A stretch of 64,000 nucleotides of DNA from Paracyclopina nana (lineage: Eukaryota > Arthropoda > Copepoda > Cyclopoida > Cyclopettidae): positions 2,926,501 to 2,990,500 of the forward strand of contig JAGUCH010000002.1 in assembly GCA_019096065.1 (NCBI GenBank), given 5' to 3'. Position 1 is the stretch's first letter. The number at the start of each line of letters is the position of its first letter. The translations under genes and the position numbers were made by a program. Positions 11,901 through 24,100 of this stretch are shown here, one piece after another. The notes below the pieces were generated by a model. That model was given only the letters and a program-made list of their open reading frames with translations. It was not told where the DNA came from and searched no databases.

Positions 11901-14900
11901 GTGTAATAGTAGAAAAGGTGATTATTATGATGGTCAAGGGAAAAAACCTGCATATATGTAGTACTCAAGATATAATCATTAATGGCGTCTCTCTTTTTTA
12001 TCTTACCATCTGGCTCTGTAGTAAGTATGTTGGCAACATGGTTCTAGGTGAAGGTCGCACAGGCCCCAATACTCCAATTCTTCACAAAAATCTTGGACAC
12101 AGACCTGAAGCAGAAGATGAGGAAGACTTAATCAATGCTCACCACCTCCACCACCACCAAGAAGTGAAGAAAGGCAAAAAATGTGCCAAAAGATGCAGCA
12201 GGATTTCCGAGTACACTCATTGCCTCTACTTTACTAGCTACAACTGACTGCATGGTATACTACGGTAGTGGTAAGTGAGGGTAGAAGAAAGCTGCTGCAG
12301 CATTTAAAGGTAATTTTTCATGTCAGTGGGCATCTTTGTAGGAAGGGCATGGCTGCAGTGGCAGCCATTACTGATAGGGTAGTCATTCGTGAATTTGCCA
12401 AATGGTGGTCACTTTATCGGGATCTCAAGCTCAGTCCATTTTCTGTCATTTAGTACATTTGCTCTAACGGCGTCCTTGCTGTTGCTCACAATCAGGCACA
12501 AGTCATTAAGGATGGTTGAAATTTCTAGTCAAGCCATTTGAACGCTTTTCATGCTTGGACACATTTGAGAGTGTTGCTTATGAATTAAATTGACGTTTAA
12601 CAATTTTATGAAATTCATGAAAAGCATGTTCCTCACTAAGTTATGAGGCAATACAAAGAAGGAAAAAATGTGTAAAAAATTACCCAATAACCCGGTTCCA
12701 ACAAGGAAAATCAGCATAAGGGCGATCCCATATTCGAATTTTTTAGTCAAGTTAAGTTGCTAAAACAGCAACCTTACTTAATCAGTTAAGTTCAGCTCGT
12801 TCTAGCCATGTTCGGTTCATTTTAGCCATGTTCAGTTGACCGCGGAGCTGACACGCCAACGCGTTGTACATCAACAGCTGATGAGCAAAGTTAGCTTTGC
12901 TCAAGTATGCGACCTTCAGTTACTACGCTACGCATATGAGAACACTTTTTGTGGCTAAGTTCAGTTTGGGCAAGTAAGCTAGTATTACATAAAATCAAGC
13001 TAAGTTAAGTTCTACCTACATAAATATCTGGGAACGGAACTGAACTAAACTTAACTTTATTCCTAACTTAACTTGACTAACTGGCCAATATGGGAACGCC
13101 CTATAGTCGAGAGACGTAACTTGACTTTTTAGCATAGTCAGGTCACAGCTACCTCGCGAGCTCAGCTTGACCTGACTTAACTGGTTTACCGTACTGCTCT
13201 ATGCTGATATCCCGTGTTGGAACTGGGCTATTCTTATGTTGAAGATTTGTTTTAAAAAAAGCAAAGATTAAAAGATCATTGATACCTTAAACTCATCGAC
13301 CATGGGTAAGTTAACAGTATGATGCCAAAAGAATGTTCACAATTTAATTTCATAGAATATTGTTTAGTAATTTTCTCACCAGCAATTTTCCATAACGTGA
13401 CCACCTATGAACAGCGCACTAATGGCTTGTTTTGAAAAACAACCACACATTGTGACTTGCTCACACATTTTGATTCTCTGTGGCGTATTAGTCTTTTGCA
13501 CTTTTAGTATAGTCATGCTCATAGCATATAATGTATTTAAAAAACATAAAGGCATTGAACCATGCCTAAGCCAATGTCAATAATGAACTTGCAGCAAAAT
13601 TACTGTCAGCCAAATTGAATGAGGGCATAGTATGGGTTTTCATATTTGTAGCTGGTCAAGATGCAAAGTCATGCTGAGCTGGCATTATGTTATTATGCAT
13701 TAGGTGAAAACCGAGGGCTGACTGCATCATTGGATAAGTGGATACATGTCCTAATAAGGCGTGATGATAGCTAGCAAATCTGACAATTTTATGGCGTCCA
13801 ATGAAGCAGCACGAGGGAAAGTACATGGCAGAAAAAGTGCTTTTGATCTCTTTGTGTAATCAAAGTGAGGTCAAAATGTGGGTACATGTCAACTGTGGCT
13901 CATTCTCCATTTTCGAGAGGCCGCTGGAACCTAGATTGTGATTAATTTACTTTAGGGCCAGCCCTACACCGAAAATGTAATCAGGGAAATGGAGTCGAAA
14001 AGTCATTATCAACATCATCATTGAATCATGACCAAACGAGTTTAACCGACTAATTGAAACAAATGGGACTCTCCAAAAACCATTACAAAACGGGGATTAT
14101 TTTCGTCTTTATTGGCTCAAGGCTAAAGGGGGCTCTTAAAGCAGCAAATACTCTGTATTTATGGGGTCAGTGCATCATTGGGGGATTGTTTTTGCTTTGA
14201 ATATACAAACTTGTTTTTTTCTCTAAAGTTTTCGGATTCAAAACGGCAAAACTGCCAAAACGCGAATCCACCCAAATGCAATCCACTAAAAAACAACAAA
14301 TCGGCCAGAATTTCGAATTATTTCTTCCTTTTACGATTTTTAGCCAAAATTGGCGTAAACTGTGCGGTGTAGTAACATAAGGCCTGGATCAGCTGGTCCT
14401 GATTGCAGCGCAATTTCGGTTATAATTTCAGCTGCTGTTTGTAATTGCGCTGCAATTTAAGGGCCTGTTCACCTGCTTATTATGGCCGTTATTTTGGCAA
14501 AATATTGAAGAGAAATACTGAGAAACTGAGAATTTTTATATTGGTGTAGTATGGCTTTTGGTACCAATAGACCGATTCCGAAGTCAAAATCTGAAAAATG
14601 ATTTTACAAATACCAGATATTTGCAAATTTAATCATAATATCGCACGTTATTTTGCTGATAATAATGCAGGTGAACAGGGCCTAAGTGGATCAGCTACTA
14701 CAGATAATTGCAGCGCAATTTCGGCGAGCAAAGCAGCGGCGGAACTTTAAGAGTAAAGTCAACCAAACCTTTGCAATTTAAGTTGGCCTAATTTTTGGCC
14801 TTATTTGTCATAACAGACTCTGTTTTTGATGGTTTAAGCTCTTACGATCCAATTTTTGACTTTTTGTCTGTAAGTTCTACTTTAAACCCGCTACAGAAGT

Positions 14901-17900
14901 AATTTTTGCACATAGCAAAAATTGGATTACAATTACCAGCTGATCGCTGTTATGTCGACAATTGCATCGCAATTACGGCGCTCAAAATTGTGGTGAAATA
15001 ACCAGCTGATCCAGGCCTAAGATTTTCTGGTATTTTTTTCCTTTTTCTTTTACTGTACTTGATGAAAATCCTTCGTTGGAAAGCATAAAACTTTATCTTT
15101 TATGAGTGTCTGACATTTTTCTCTCGCTAAAGTAAGTAGACAAGGCTGAGGTGGATTTGCGTTTTGACATCACATCCAGGAAAACGAACCAAAAAATTGA
15201 AATGTTTTTCTTTGAAGGAAAACATACTTAAAGTTAGGAAAAATTAAGCTGCCTGAAAAGTTTAAAAATGGAGTGACTGGGATGAGGACTGTGAGTCATT
15301 TTGCAAGAGTACACATCTATTTGATGCTGATATGTGACTTTCCATCGACTTACAGTAATTACAGGCCATTTTGTGGAGCCAGAATCTACAATTGTTGGTC
15401 GGCACTAATAACAATAATAGCACAAAAATGTATCACTTTTGGCACATAGGACTCAAATAGAACTGTAGAAGACACGCACAAAACAGAACGAGAGAAAAGT
15501 AAGCATTTTACAACTCACCCCTTGTGACAAATGGAGCTTTCCAGTGCGATACAGGCCCAAAATGGCGTCGAAATTCCGCGGGGATCGATCAAAAAAATAC
15601 TCGCGATTGCTCAAGTTGTAAGAGTCGCAAAGCTCTTGAATGCCTGTAAAGAAATGAAGGAGCTTTAAGAAGGCCAAAAAAAAAAATTGTGGGTAAATAG
15701 AGCACTACACGAGCACCACAGAAATAGAAAATCCAGGTGTTTTTAAGTACTTTCGATTACATAGAAGGCTTACTTAAGGGCTGCCATTAATATTAATGAC
15801 AGAAGAAAAAACAAGCAATTACATTAAGGGTCAAAAAAGTACTTTTACAAATAGCCTATATACTTTATAAGTGTTCCTAATTAAGTAACAGTCAAATTGA
15901 AATTTGGAAAGCAGGAAAATTCAATTTTTTATCAAATTACCCACATGCTTTCTAAAACAAAACTGCAGGAAAATGACGACTAGAACAACAGCACAAGTAC
16001 AAAAACTGCCTCAAGCTACGTTCACATACGTGGAAATTAACAAGGTATGAAAGAATTTAAAAAAATTAAAAAAACTCAATTGGATAGACAAAAGTTGGAA
16101 AAACAATCACAGCAAAGCTGGTAAGAAAATAATCCAACCGAAACGGTCAAAATTTGCATATTTCTCCCATTGCATATTATAGCATTGTGAAGCTGGAATG
16201 TTGCACAGTGGCTTTTCAACACCCTATGGCTAGGATGATACAGCAAATTTAACAATTTGTGCCGCCACAATGCCCACTGTGTGCGTCTGTACGCAATAAA
16301 AGAAAGTCAAATTGTAGGCTCTCAGCTATGGCAAAGACAATTTACCAATTGGAGCATCAAAGATTGATGCAACTCAAAATGCGAAATAAAACGGAAAAAC
16401 AGCGATAGTGTGAAGGCAACGAAACTCTACTTTTCAGGCTCCTAAAAAAAGAAGCCACGTACCCTTACCATGGAACGGATTACCAACTAAAAGGGCGCAA
16501 AAGGAAACATGGGATTAACCTGCTGGAATTAACCTGTTCACGGTGGTTCAAAATCCCTTCTTGACGCGCACGGGTAAAAAACTCGCGAAATCGTCGGAGT
16601 CAATTTTCTTAGGGCTCTAAGCTAAAAATTGACTTTCAGAGCTCCTCATTCCGCACATTTCGGCAGCCAATTTTGCTGAATAATCATAAAATGGGGTCAA
16701 ATTGTCACCATAGCCATAATAGCTAAATGTCATTCGATGTCAAACAAAAGTTATAGAATCTTGAAAGTAGACAAAATTGGCTGTTCTACTGTTTACCCTC
16801 ATGGAAACTGTTTCAGACAAATTTTCATTTTAAAGATGAATTTCAACCTTTTTCTAAGAATTCTCACTAATTTGAGCTATTTTCATGGCTAAGAAGTTCT
16901 CCCAAAAAGAAGCTGAAAGTTGGTAGCAAAATGAGATTTTGGCGATTTGGCGGAATTTCTTATGCGCGTGAAAACGGCTATTTGAACCACCGTGCTGTTG
17001 TTATCTTTAAGTTATCCCTCGCCCTGTTTTTATTAGCCAGCACTTTTAAAAAGGCTGATGGATTCGATGCTTCCAATCAACATCTAGATTGATTTATTAC
17101 TACTTGAAGGGGCGAATACTTGGATCAACAACAGAATAACAAATATACTTTAACTCAAATGTGAACCTTAGAAAAAAGCGAATATTTTGAAGTTTACAGG
17201 GTATTTTAACTTGGCGACGTTCGTCTTTTCGCTTTGCCTCACACATTCACTCATCATCGTTACTGCACCTAAATGTGCTCTTAAAATTAATCTTCCTGAA
17301 ATGGCTTTTATCAGGTTAATGCGGCATCATTACCTCGATTTTTGACCCTTATTTTCAAAAGGCCTCAATTTCGCCTCTAGATCAAAGCTAAAAATATCAT
17401 CAGCGGAAACGCAAGGGATACAATCTTTAAATAATGCATAATGAGATTATCATGAAACTGAGATAGCGAAAAAGGGTATGTATGAAAATCTGTTCAAATC
17501 CGCGTCAGCAAAAATCCGAACCGTTAAAATTCGCTCAGCAAAAATCCGTTAAATGCAAATTCGATAAATACAAAATTCGCTTGACCATGGTAGCTTGGAG
17601 TTACAACTATGGATTTGTTGATCTTGGTGAGCAGTCGATCCAAATGAACGCGTCCTTTATTGGCGCGTTGCCTTACTCTTTTGTAGCAGTGTAAATCGAC
17701 CGTGTGTGGTGCAGATCTGACCTTCAAAGGCTACCACCACTCACTCACTGACTCAAGCAGCCATCCTTTATTGTCTGAGCCTCTGATCTTTCAAACACTG
17801 AGCACCAAAGTAGCATATCGTTCAAAAGCTTTTTAAAATATCTAGCTGGCTAGATAGGCTAGATTTGCTCACTTTTTGTTTACTTTTACTGGACACTGAA

Positions 17901-20900
17901 TAATAGTAGAATTATAATAATACTTTGCTGAATGAAAATAAACACCCAAAAGGGGGCAGTTTTCAAGCACGTAGAGATGCTTGTATCAACTATGATGGAT
18001 TAGCTGGCCTTCTTTTTCTGGCACCAAAAGTGAAAAAGAGCCTAGCTAGTGCACAATGGTCCCATACTTGTTAGAAAGCTCTGTAAGAAAAAACTCGCTT
18101 TTGACTATGCAATTATTTTACAAGCTCACATGCCACAATTTGTGGTAAGATTAAAATTCCCCTGAAAGTATCATCCATGAAGCTTTCCAGATTTCTTTGT
18201 TGAGGTAAAAAGATGGCTTAAGATATTGACCACTGTGCATGTGCAGGGGTAAGCAGAGCCAGATAATGAAATGTCCTTGGCTGTGTTAAGGCAAAGAAAG
18301 GCCAGAAAATTCCTTTTCTCCTCATGAAGATGCAAAAAACGCTACAACAATGCTCAACTTTCCATCTTCATTTGTCATGTGTGCTGTTAGGCTTGACCCA
18401 GCAGTCAAAATTAGAAGTTAAACCCTAGAAAGTGCCCGTTCTACATTTTTAAGGCTGCAGTACAAACTTTTTAGGCATGAATGGAAAAAGGCAGCAATAT
18501 TTACATTAGCCCAGCTAAGTAAAAACCCGAGCAATAATTATTGTTACAGAGGGAATTTCAGGCTTTTTATCTTTGTAATGGCCCCTGTTAAAGTTGGTAA
18601 TTTGAGTGGTATCAAGATTTTAACCGTAGAATGTGGCTTTAAAAGCCTAATTTACCTCTATGTGAAACTGAATGTCTCAAACGACCCAGTCGGCTGTTCG
18701 GAAATTTGTCCAAAGTGTCCCATCGGACCTCGTGCCTTTTCCCACCCACGTTGAGGATCACCGAGTCCTGCTGACACAAAATACAGCTCACTTAACTAGC
18801 GTCTAATATCTTAAGCCTTACAGGGCCAGGGGCGCAAATTTGACGGTTTGACACATTGGGGAAAGGGGAGTTGAGTCCACTTCCACCCATGTTTGCTATG
18901 GGCGATTCCACGTCCTCCTGAAAACATTTTTTTTCATATTTGCTCGGTCGAATAGAAATTGATGAAAAATTACCAGTTTGAATTTTTGGCTGGCCGAGTC
19001 CAAATTTGTGATGGTCGTGCTGGCCACCACGTGGCCTGAACTCCCTGAAAGACTCATCCGGTTCAAGGAGGGCGGGGATAGAATTCGATCCCTTTTCCCA
19101 GTCAAGTCGCCATCCATGGATGCCAGTCTGGTTATTGCTCCATTGCCTGTTGGCAAGACTGCAAAAAATACATATAACGCATATGTTTCAAAGGGGACAG
19201 CCATTTTTTATTGAAAATCATTTGTGCTGCTCTAGTGGGCCCAAAATTATAGGCCCAGTCCAACAAAAGGATTTGATATGACAGATTTCGTCTGACTTTT
19301 TATCTAGATGAAGGAAAAGGGAGCTACTATAAACCAAAAACTGAAAGCTCAGTTTAATAGAAAGCTCATTTTTGTAGACACTAATTTTTGAAATGTTTTC
19401 TTTGAAATTGTACTATAACGTTTAGGATAGCTCAAAATATTTGGCAAAAAACCCTGCAATTTACACTGTACAGCAAACATTTCTTCCATGTTTTCGGTCG
19501 TAATTTGTAGGTGAACCGGGCCACAAGTACGGTTCCAATAAGGTAATTGTCAGGTCTATCTACTTAAAAACCCGAAACCATTGCTAAAGAATACGGTATG
19601 AAATTTTACTTCATTAAAAGTAAATATTCGAATCATTAACAGAGAATTTAAATTGTGCTTCGATTTTTCCCGCGCCCAATGCTGCTCCCAAGTTTAGTAG
19701 AGAATAATGATATCTTGCCGATTTGCTTAACAGGCTACGTGAAAGGAACCAGAGCAAAATTAAAGATTTTTGGGCTCGGTTCACCTACAAAATTATGGCG
19801 TAATTTTTAAGCAAAATTACACTGATGTTTGCCAATTTGAGATGGGACGAAACAACTTTTTTGCATTTTTGCTTTGAAATTTGTAGCATTAGATTAATGC
19901 TTATTAAAAATATTCAGCTAAAAACCCTGCACTTATCTCTATTCAGTAATAAATTATGCCATAATTTGTAGGTGAACCGGGCCTGTTGTCCGCTCTCTAA
20001 GATTATTTAGTTGCTAGTTAGGTCACAGCTCGCTCAGTTCGACCTGACTTAACTGGATTACCGTATTATACTACGCTGAAATTCCTTGCTGGAACCGGGC
20101 TAACGTATTGTAGTACCTTCAGCTTTTGTATCTTGGTCAGCTGGAGAAGAGCCCGTTGTTGCCAACTTCCGGTTGGCCTTCATCATGGCCTTCATGGCCA
20201 AGAGGTCACTACTGATATTGAGCAAAATGTTGTACATGTCTTCCACTTGGTGCTCGAACCTCTCAAAGTCGTGCATTTTCACTTCGTTGCTGGTGTTATG
20301 GTTGCTGCTGCTGCTGCTGCTACCAAGAACACTGAAAGCAAAATAACACTTTGGATAAAAAAAGAAGATGGTGCGGAAATCAATCTATCACGAGGAGAAG
20401 AGTGATGCTGATAAGAAAAAGACCTATAAAACACTTGGGCGTTATGAGGAAGAAGATACCAACGAAAGTTTCATCAGGGACTTTTGGCGAGAAAAACGGC
20501 TGGTGACCTTTGCACCAAAAAAAGGGCTCTAGGGAAAGTGAAAGCTGGACATAAAACATGTAAGAGGGATTGATATCTGGGAGCTCGTAAGGAATTTGTA
20601 CTGCCAAAAATACACAAAATACATTCACACAGCCACAAAAAGGGCAACAAAGGTTTTACTCATTCTAAAATTCTAAAAATTCAAGGAGGAAAAACACTGA
20701 AAAATTGTAATTATGGTCGATTATTCCCCCTATTTAACCTTGTATTTTTTGTCATGGCACATTAGAGTGAAAGCATGTAGAAATGGAAATAATCCATTTA
20801 CCAAGAAGTATTTATGAATTTATGGTGTAGCGCAATACTTCCCGGAGAAAACTGTGAGAAAAGTATTACATGGAATTACAAATTAACCGGGGTTTTTTTT

Positions 20901-21114
20901 TTCTTTTTTTGTAATGGACATTTTGAGGGCATTTAAGGGTCCACAGTGGCCGACATAATGCACCATTTGTACTACTCAGAAGCATACGCATTGCATCCAT
21001 ATTTGCTATTCGATTATTCCATTCAATTACACACTTTTGGACTCTTTTAAACGGTCGTTTCATGAAATAGCAGTACCTCAGTTGCATCGTTTCCTTGGGT
21101 GTTGTTTGCTCCAT
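8992..21114 (-). CDS. Voltage-gated potassium channel, Kv2/Shab-like
   Basis: Fourteen exons join in phase: 21077-21114 ([15 protein letters not shown]), 20117-20331, 18974-19158, 18822-18917, 18656-18770, 15519-15643, 11074-11292, 10933-11010, 10419-10561, 10260-10358, 9592-9732, 9339-9456, 9192-9279, 8992-9135; about 600 residues to the end of S6. The N-terminus is long and Ser-rich. The T1 domain reads [19 protein letters not shown], then [25 protein letters not shown]1 is [19 protein letters not shown]2 holds [17 protein letters not shown]3 [13 protein letters not shown]4 has five spaced basic residues ([16 protein letters not shown]), the pore [12 protein letters not shown], and S6 [22 protein letters not shown] and [11 protein letters not shown] are characteristic of Kv2. 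It would form tetrameric delayed-rectifier channels in the plasma membrane. Oddity: the zinc-site CC of T1 is replaced ([12 protein letters not shown]). The C-terminus after [17 protein letters not shown] is unresolved. Confidence 0.9.
12690..13228. mobile_element. MITE (outer), TA-flanked, in a channel intron
   Basis: Left end ACCCGGTTCCAACAAGG, right end reversed GCCCAGTTCCAACACGG. TA lies on both sides (12688-12689, 13229-13230). Internal arms also pair (AATCAGCATA and ATATCAGCATA). It is interrupted by a second element at 12719-13102. The TA duplication and lack of coding point to a Tc1/mariner-type derivative. Confidence 0.65.
12719..13102. mobile_element. MITE (inner), inserted in the 12.7-kb element
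   Basis: Ends AGGGCGATCCCATATT (left) and AGGGCGTTCCCATATT (right, reversed), followed on both arms by AGTCAAGTTAAGTT. ATA flanks at 12716-12718 and 13103-13105. The interior is full of TTAAGTT-type words on both strands, so the whole element can fold. Its termini resemble those of the 28.5-kb MITE (GGCCGTTCTCATATTG). Confidence 0.65.
14381..15017. mobile_element. MITE (outer), TAA duplication, PIF/Harbinger-like
   Basis: Terminal inverted repeat GGCCTGGATCAGCTGGT is identical at both ends and flanked by TAA (14378-14380, 15018-15020). A subterminal TTGCAGCGCAATTTCGG word recurs in both orientations. A TAA target (TWA class) and G-rich ends are what PIF/Harbinger derivatives show. It sits in the 4.2-kb intron of the potassium channel and is interrupted at 14461-14682. 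Confidence 0.75.
14461..14682. mobile_element. MITE (inner), TAA duplication, nested
   Basis: Ends GGGCCTGTTCACCTGC (left) and GGCCCTGTTCACCTGC (right, reversed), TAA on each side (14458-14460, 14683-14685). At 222 bp it is non-coding. It jumped into the 14.4-kb element, so it is the younger of the two. Confidence 0.75.
16539..16994. mobile_element. 456-bp MITE with CTGTT flanks
   Basis: CACGGTGGTTCAAA begins the element and appears reversed at its end (TTTGAACCACCGTG). CTGTT flanks both ends (16534-16538, 16995-16999). Subterminal GCGCGTGAAAAC pairs loosely with GACGCGCACGGG. It lies in the 3-kb channel intron; superfamily unknown. Confidence 0.6.
19530..20100. mobile_element. MITE related to the 12.7-kb outer element, next to a splice donor
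   Basis: Left CGGTTCCAATAAGG (end slightly eroded), right reversed GCCCGGTTCCAGCAAGG, with TA at 19528-19529 and 20101-20102. Subterminal GTCAGGTC words match those near 13.1-13.2 kb, so both are one family. Its right end is 17 bases from the donor of the channel exon 20117-20331. It is interrupted by a further element at about 19772-19983. Confidence 0.6.
19772..19983. mobile_element. Nested MITE with GGCCCGGTTCACCTACAAA ends
   Basis: Left GGCTCGGTTCACCTACAAAA and right reversed GGCCCGGTTCACCTACAAAT, then TTATGGC on both arms. A related right end (GTAGGTGAACCGGGCC) occurs alone at about 19507-19522, possibly the remnant of another copy starting near 19252. No clean target duplication is seen. 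Confidence 0.55.
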
Positions 21115-24100
21115 GTCAGCGCATTTTTAGGCACATTTTGAGCAAGGCAGAAATACCTGCAAAGAGAGAAAAAAAGACCATCATTTATCTAGTTGGCAAA
21201 TGGAGCAGCCATTTTTTGAAGAATGATTTAGGGATTTATTTTCATGCTTAGATGAACGTAGAAACGCTTTCCTATAAAATTCCGCTAAATCGCCAGGATT
21301 AATGTTTGTTTCCCTCAGCCTTGGACTTTTTTCTCCGACCCCAAAAATGAACACATTAGCATATAAAACAAACAAATCACAGCTTAGAGGATATTTTGTT
21401 TACATCAGCTTCTGCAGCAGCAAAAAGGTGCGACGATTAGTAGAAGTTCGGGAATTGCGTAGAGTGAAAGCACATCGAGTAATTATGGAACGACCTTCAT
21501 TTTGGCGATTTCGTGATAATGGCCAAGACTGGAAAAATGTGCAACAGCAAGCTGGTGTCCATTATGGCAAGGCCAATAAAGGCCTAACCACGGTAAGATC
21601 AACGTTTCTGTTTCACTTTATTCCAAGGCAAAAAAGGCTTCTTCATAATTTCATAACTTCGAAAGCCAAAATAGAGCCTGACAAAAAAGCAGCTAAACAT
21701 AAAAAATATGGAGCTTTACTGGGAAAAAATTGCAAAACAAAGACTTCCTGTTTATGCAAATGATTATTTTTTGTGCATTCTCGTATCATGCTGCAGCCGG
21801 CTACAATTTTTGGAATACATAATCAGAATAATAGCAGTACTGCAATACAAAAGGTGAAATTGCCCATGAAAAGCAAGATTTATCAGAGCTTGTCAAACCA
21901 CGTGAGCATATAGCACAAACAGAAGAATATTTAGCTGTTGTTTTCAAAAAAGATTTTCTTCTACACAAATGGTCAAGTGCAGTGCGGCGTTCATAACACT
22001 ATTTAAGCCTTTATGGCAATTGGCTTGGGGGGAACAGAACACGGATGAAAATTGGCTAATAAACCATTTTCTGGTCCATTTTGGGTGAAAATGACTGCTA
22101 GCTGCTGCTTCTTTGTGTCCATGAAAAATTCCTATTCAACCCACTTGCTGAAGTACATTCAGGCATATTTTTAGGGCCATAACCACTAGGTTTAATTAAA
22201 AATGGAATTTTTAGTGTTATGGCAGCCAGCTGGAGCAGTTCATTTTTTAAAGTGCACTAATGGCTCAAAATGCTCATCCAACTTTTCAGATAAATGCTCT
22301 CCTTGTTTAGGCAGCAGCCATCTTTATGTGTATCTAATGGAAAACTGCTCCAATAAAACTGCTATTGAAAAGTCAGTCCACAAAGGAGGAGAAGTGGCTG
22401 CTGCTAAGAAAGTTGTAGCTAGTATCAGGCTAAGTAGTGAGGATGCTGCAGTAGAAGCAGCAGCATCAAAAGTTCCCTGGGGATTTTGGCCAATTTAACA
22501 ACAGTGGTGGAAACCAAAGCTTCCACCTAGAGATCATCTGGGACGGTTTCAATACTTTTATTCACCAATTTAGCTGGAGGCAAGAAAATCTCCAATGTCT
22601 GGCGGATTTTTAAGGCTACCCAACTTTTGTAATAATCATTTGTTCTAAAAGCCAGCTTGGCCAGGATACTGCTGCACTCCCACAGGGTGACTCAAAAAGA
22701 GGAAAAACCTCATTTCCTGTATTGACAAGCTAAATAAAGATAAAGAACAGAAGGAAATTCAAGCGCTCGAAATTTCCTTCCAACCATTTTGGAAATTAGA
22801 AAGCAATTGGAAGAAAGTGATTTTTGAAGCACCTAGTGCAACGAGAAAATTAGCCTCAATGCATTTGTCCCTCGGGATCAATACTGTTGTAATACTTCGA
22901 AAGGGGGCTTTTCCAAGGAAAGTGACCCATAGACATCACTTCCCTTTTAAGGGGCTTTCGAACTTTCCACAAGATCTACAGCAAATGCCCATACTGCTTG
23001 CTATTTTGAAAAAGCTTTCGCACACACACGACCTCTTTTGTTCTCTGCTGATAATGGCTGACTTTTAAAGCAGCAGCAGCAGCAAAAAAGGAGAAGAGCC
23101 AGAATTGGCAACTCATTTGCATTTTCTCTCATCTTGCAGCAGTTTAATTACATAACAGCTTTTCAGGCCAATTTTAAGGCCCACTAGTTCACACTCATGA
23201 TGCAGCTGGAGCATTTTAAAGAGGCCTGCAAAATACCACGCTGTGATATGACAAACGGAGAGCGAGCAAAAGTTTCGCCTTTTTTCGGCTAAGAAACAGC
23301 CACACAAAAATTGGCCATTCCACATTTAGCCTTGCACTGTCAAGAAAGTTTCTGTTGTCGATGGTATCATGTACAATTGTGCAATATTCAGGCTCCCTTT
23401 TATTGCTTACTTTCCGCTTTTTATTTCATGCCAAAATAATATGCCAGGCTTTCAAAAAAATTCAAGAGAAGAGAGACTTGAACGTTCTCAAGTTTTTTTT
23501 GCTACTTGCCTTTAAAACTTGAAGAAAGCAGCCAATGCCCGGATTAAATTAATCGGAAGAATACAGTAGGTTTGTACTGCGATTGTAGTAGTGTCTTTTT
23601 GGCTCAAGCTTCAGACAATCTGGAGCTGACCCCATCAATTACCCAGCTGGTTTTGGGAAGCCTTTTCAACCAAGGGCTGGCTTTTAAGTGCAGAGTGACT
23701 ATTTTGGCATGACATGTGGATCGAGGAAATATCACCGTTTCCGCACCAATCTGACTGACCCCTTTTTTTCCTTCTCTGCTCGAGGAAAAATAGCATTTGG
23801 CCAATTTTCTGCGAATTCGTATGATGATAAAAAATGGCATCATCAAAGCCAAGAGAACAATTTCCTATGACCGGAACAAACCTTAATTTTTTGCGAAAGA
23901 AAAAATACCCTATCCCAATTTGAGAGAAAAGGGGGAGCTTTCTTGCAACTGATGACGTCACACGTTCGTGCATAGGGCAAAAGAAAGCTAAATTCCCAAT
24001 TAAATCCAGCTTTGAACGCAAAAAGGGCTTACACTAGTCAACTACTACGTGGAGTCATTCAGGTGTGCATTTCCTGGTATCCAATGCAAATCTTGGAATC

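Noticed and set aside
20290..20325. CTG/CAG run as an unstable repeat
   Set aside because: Only about six units and it lies within the Ser-rich coding exon of the channel; ordinary coding low complexity.
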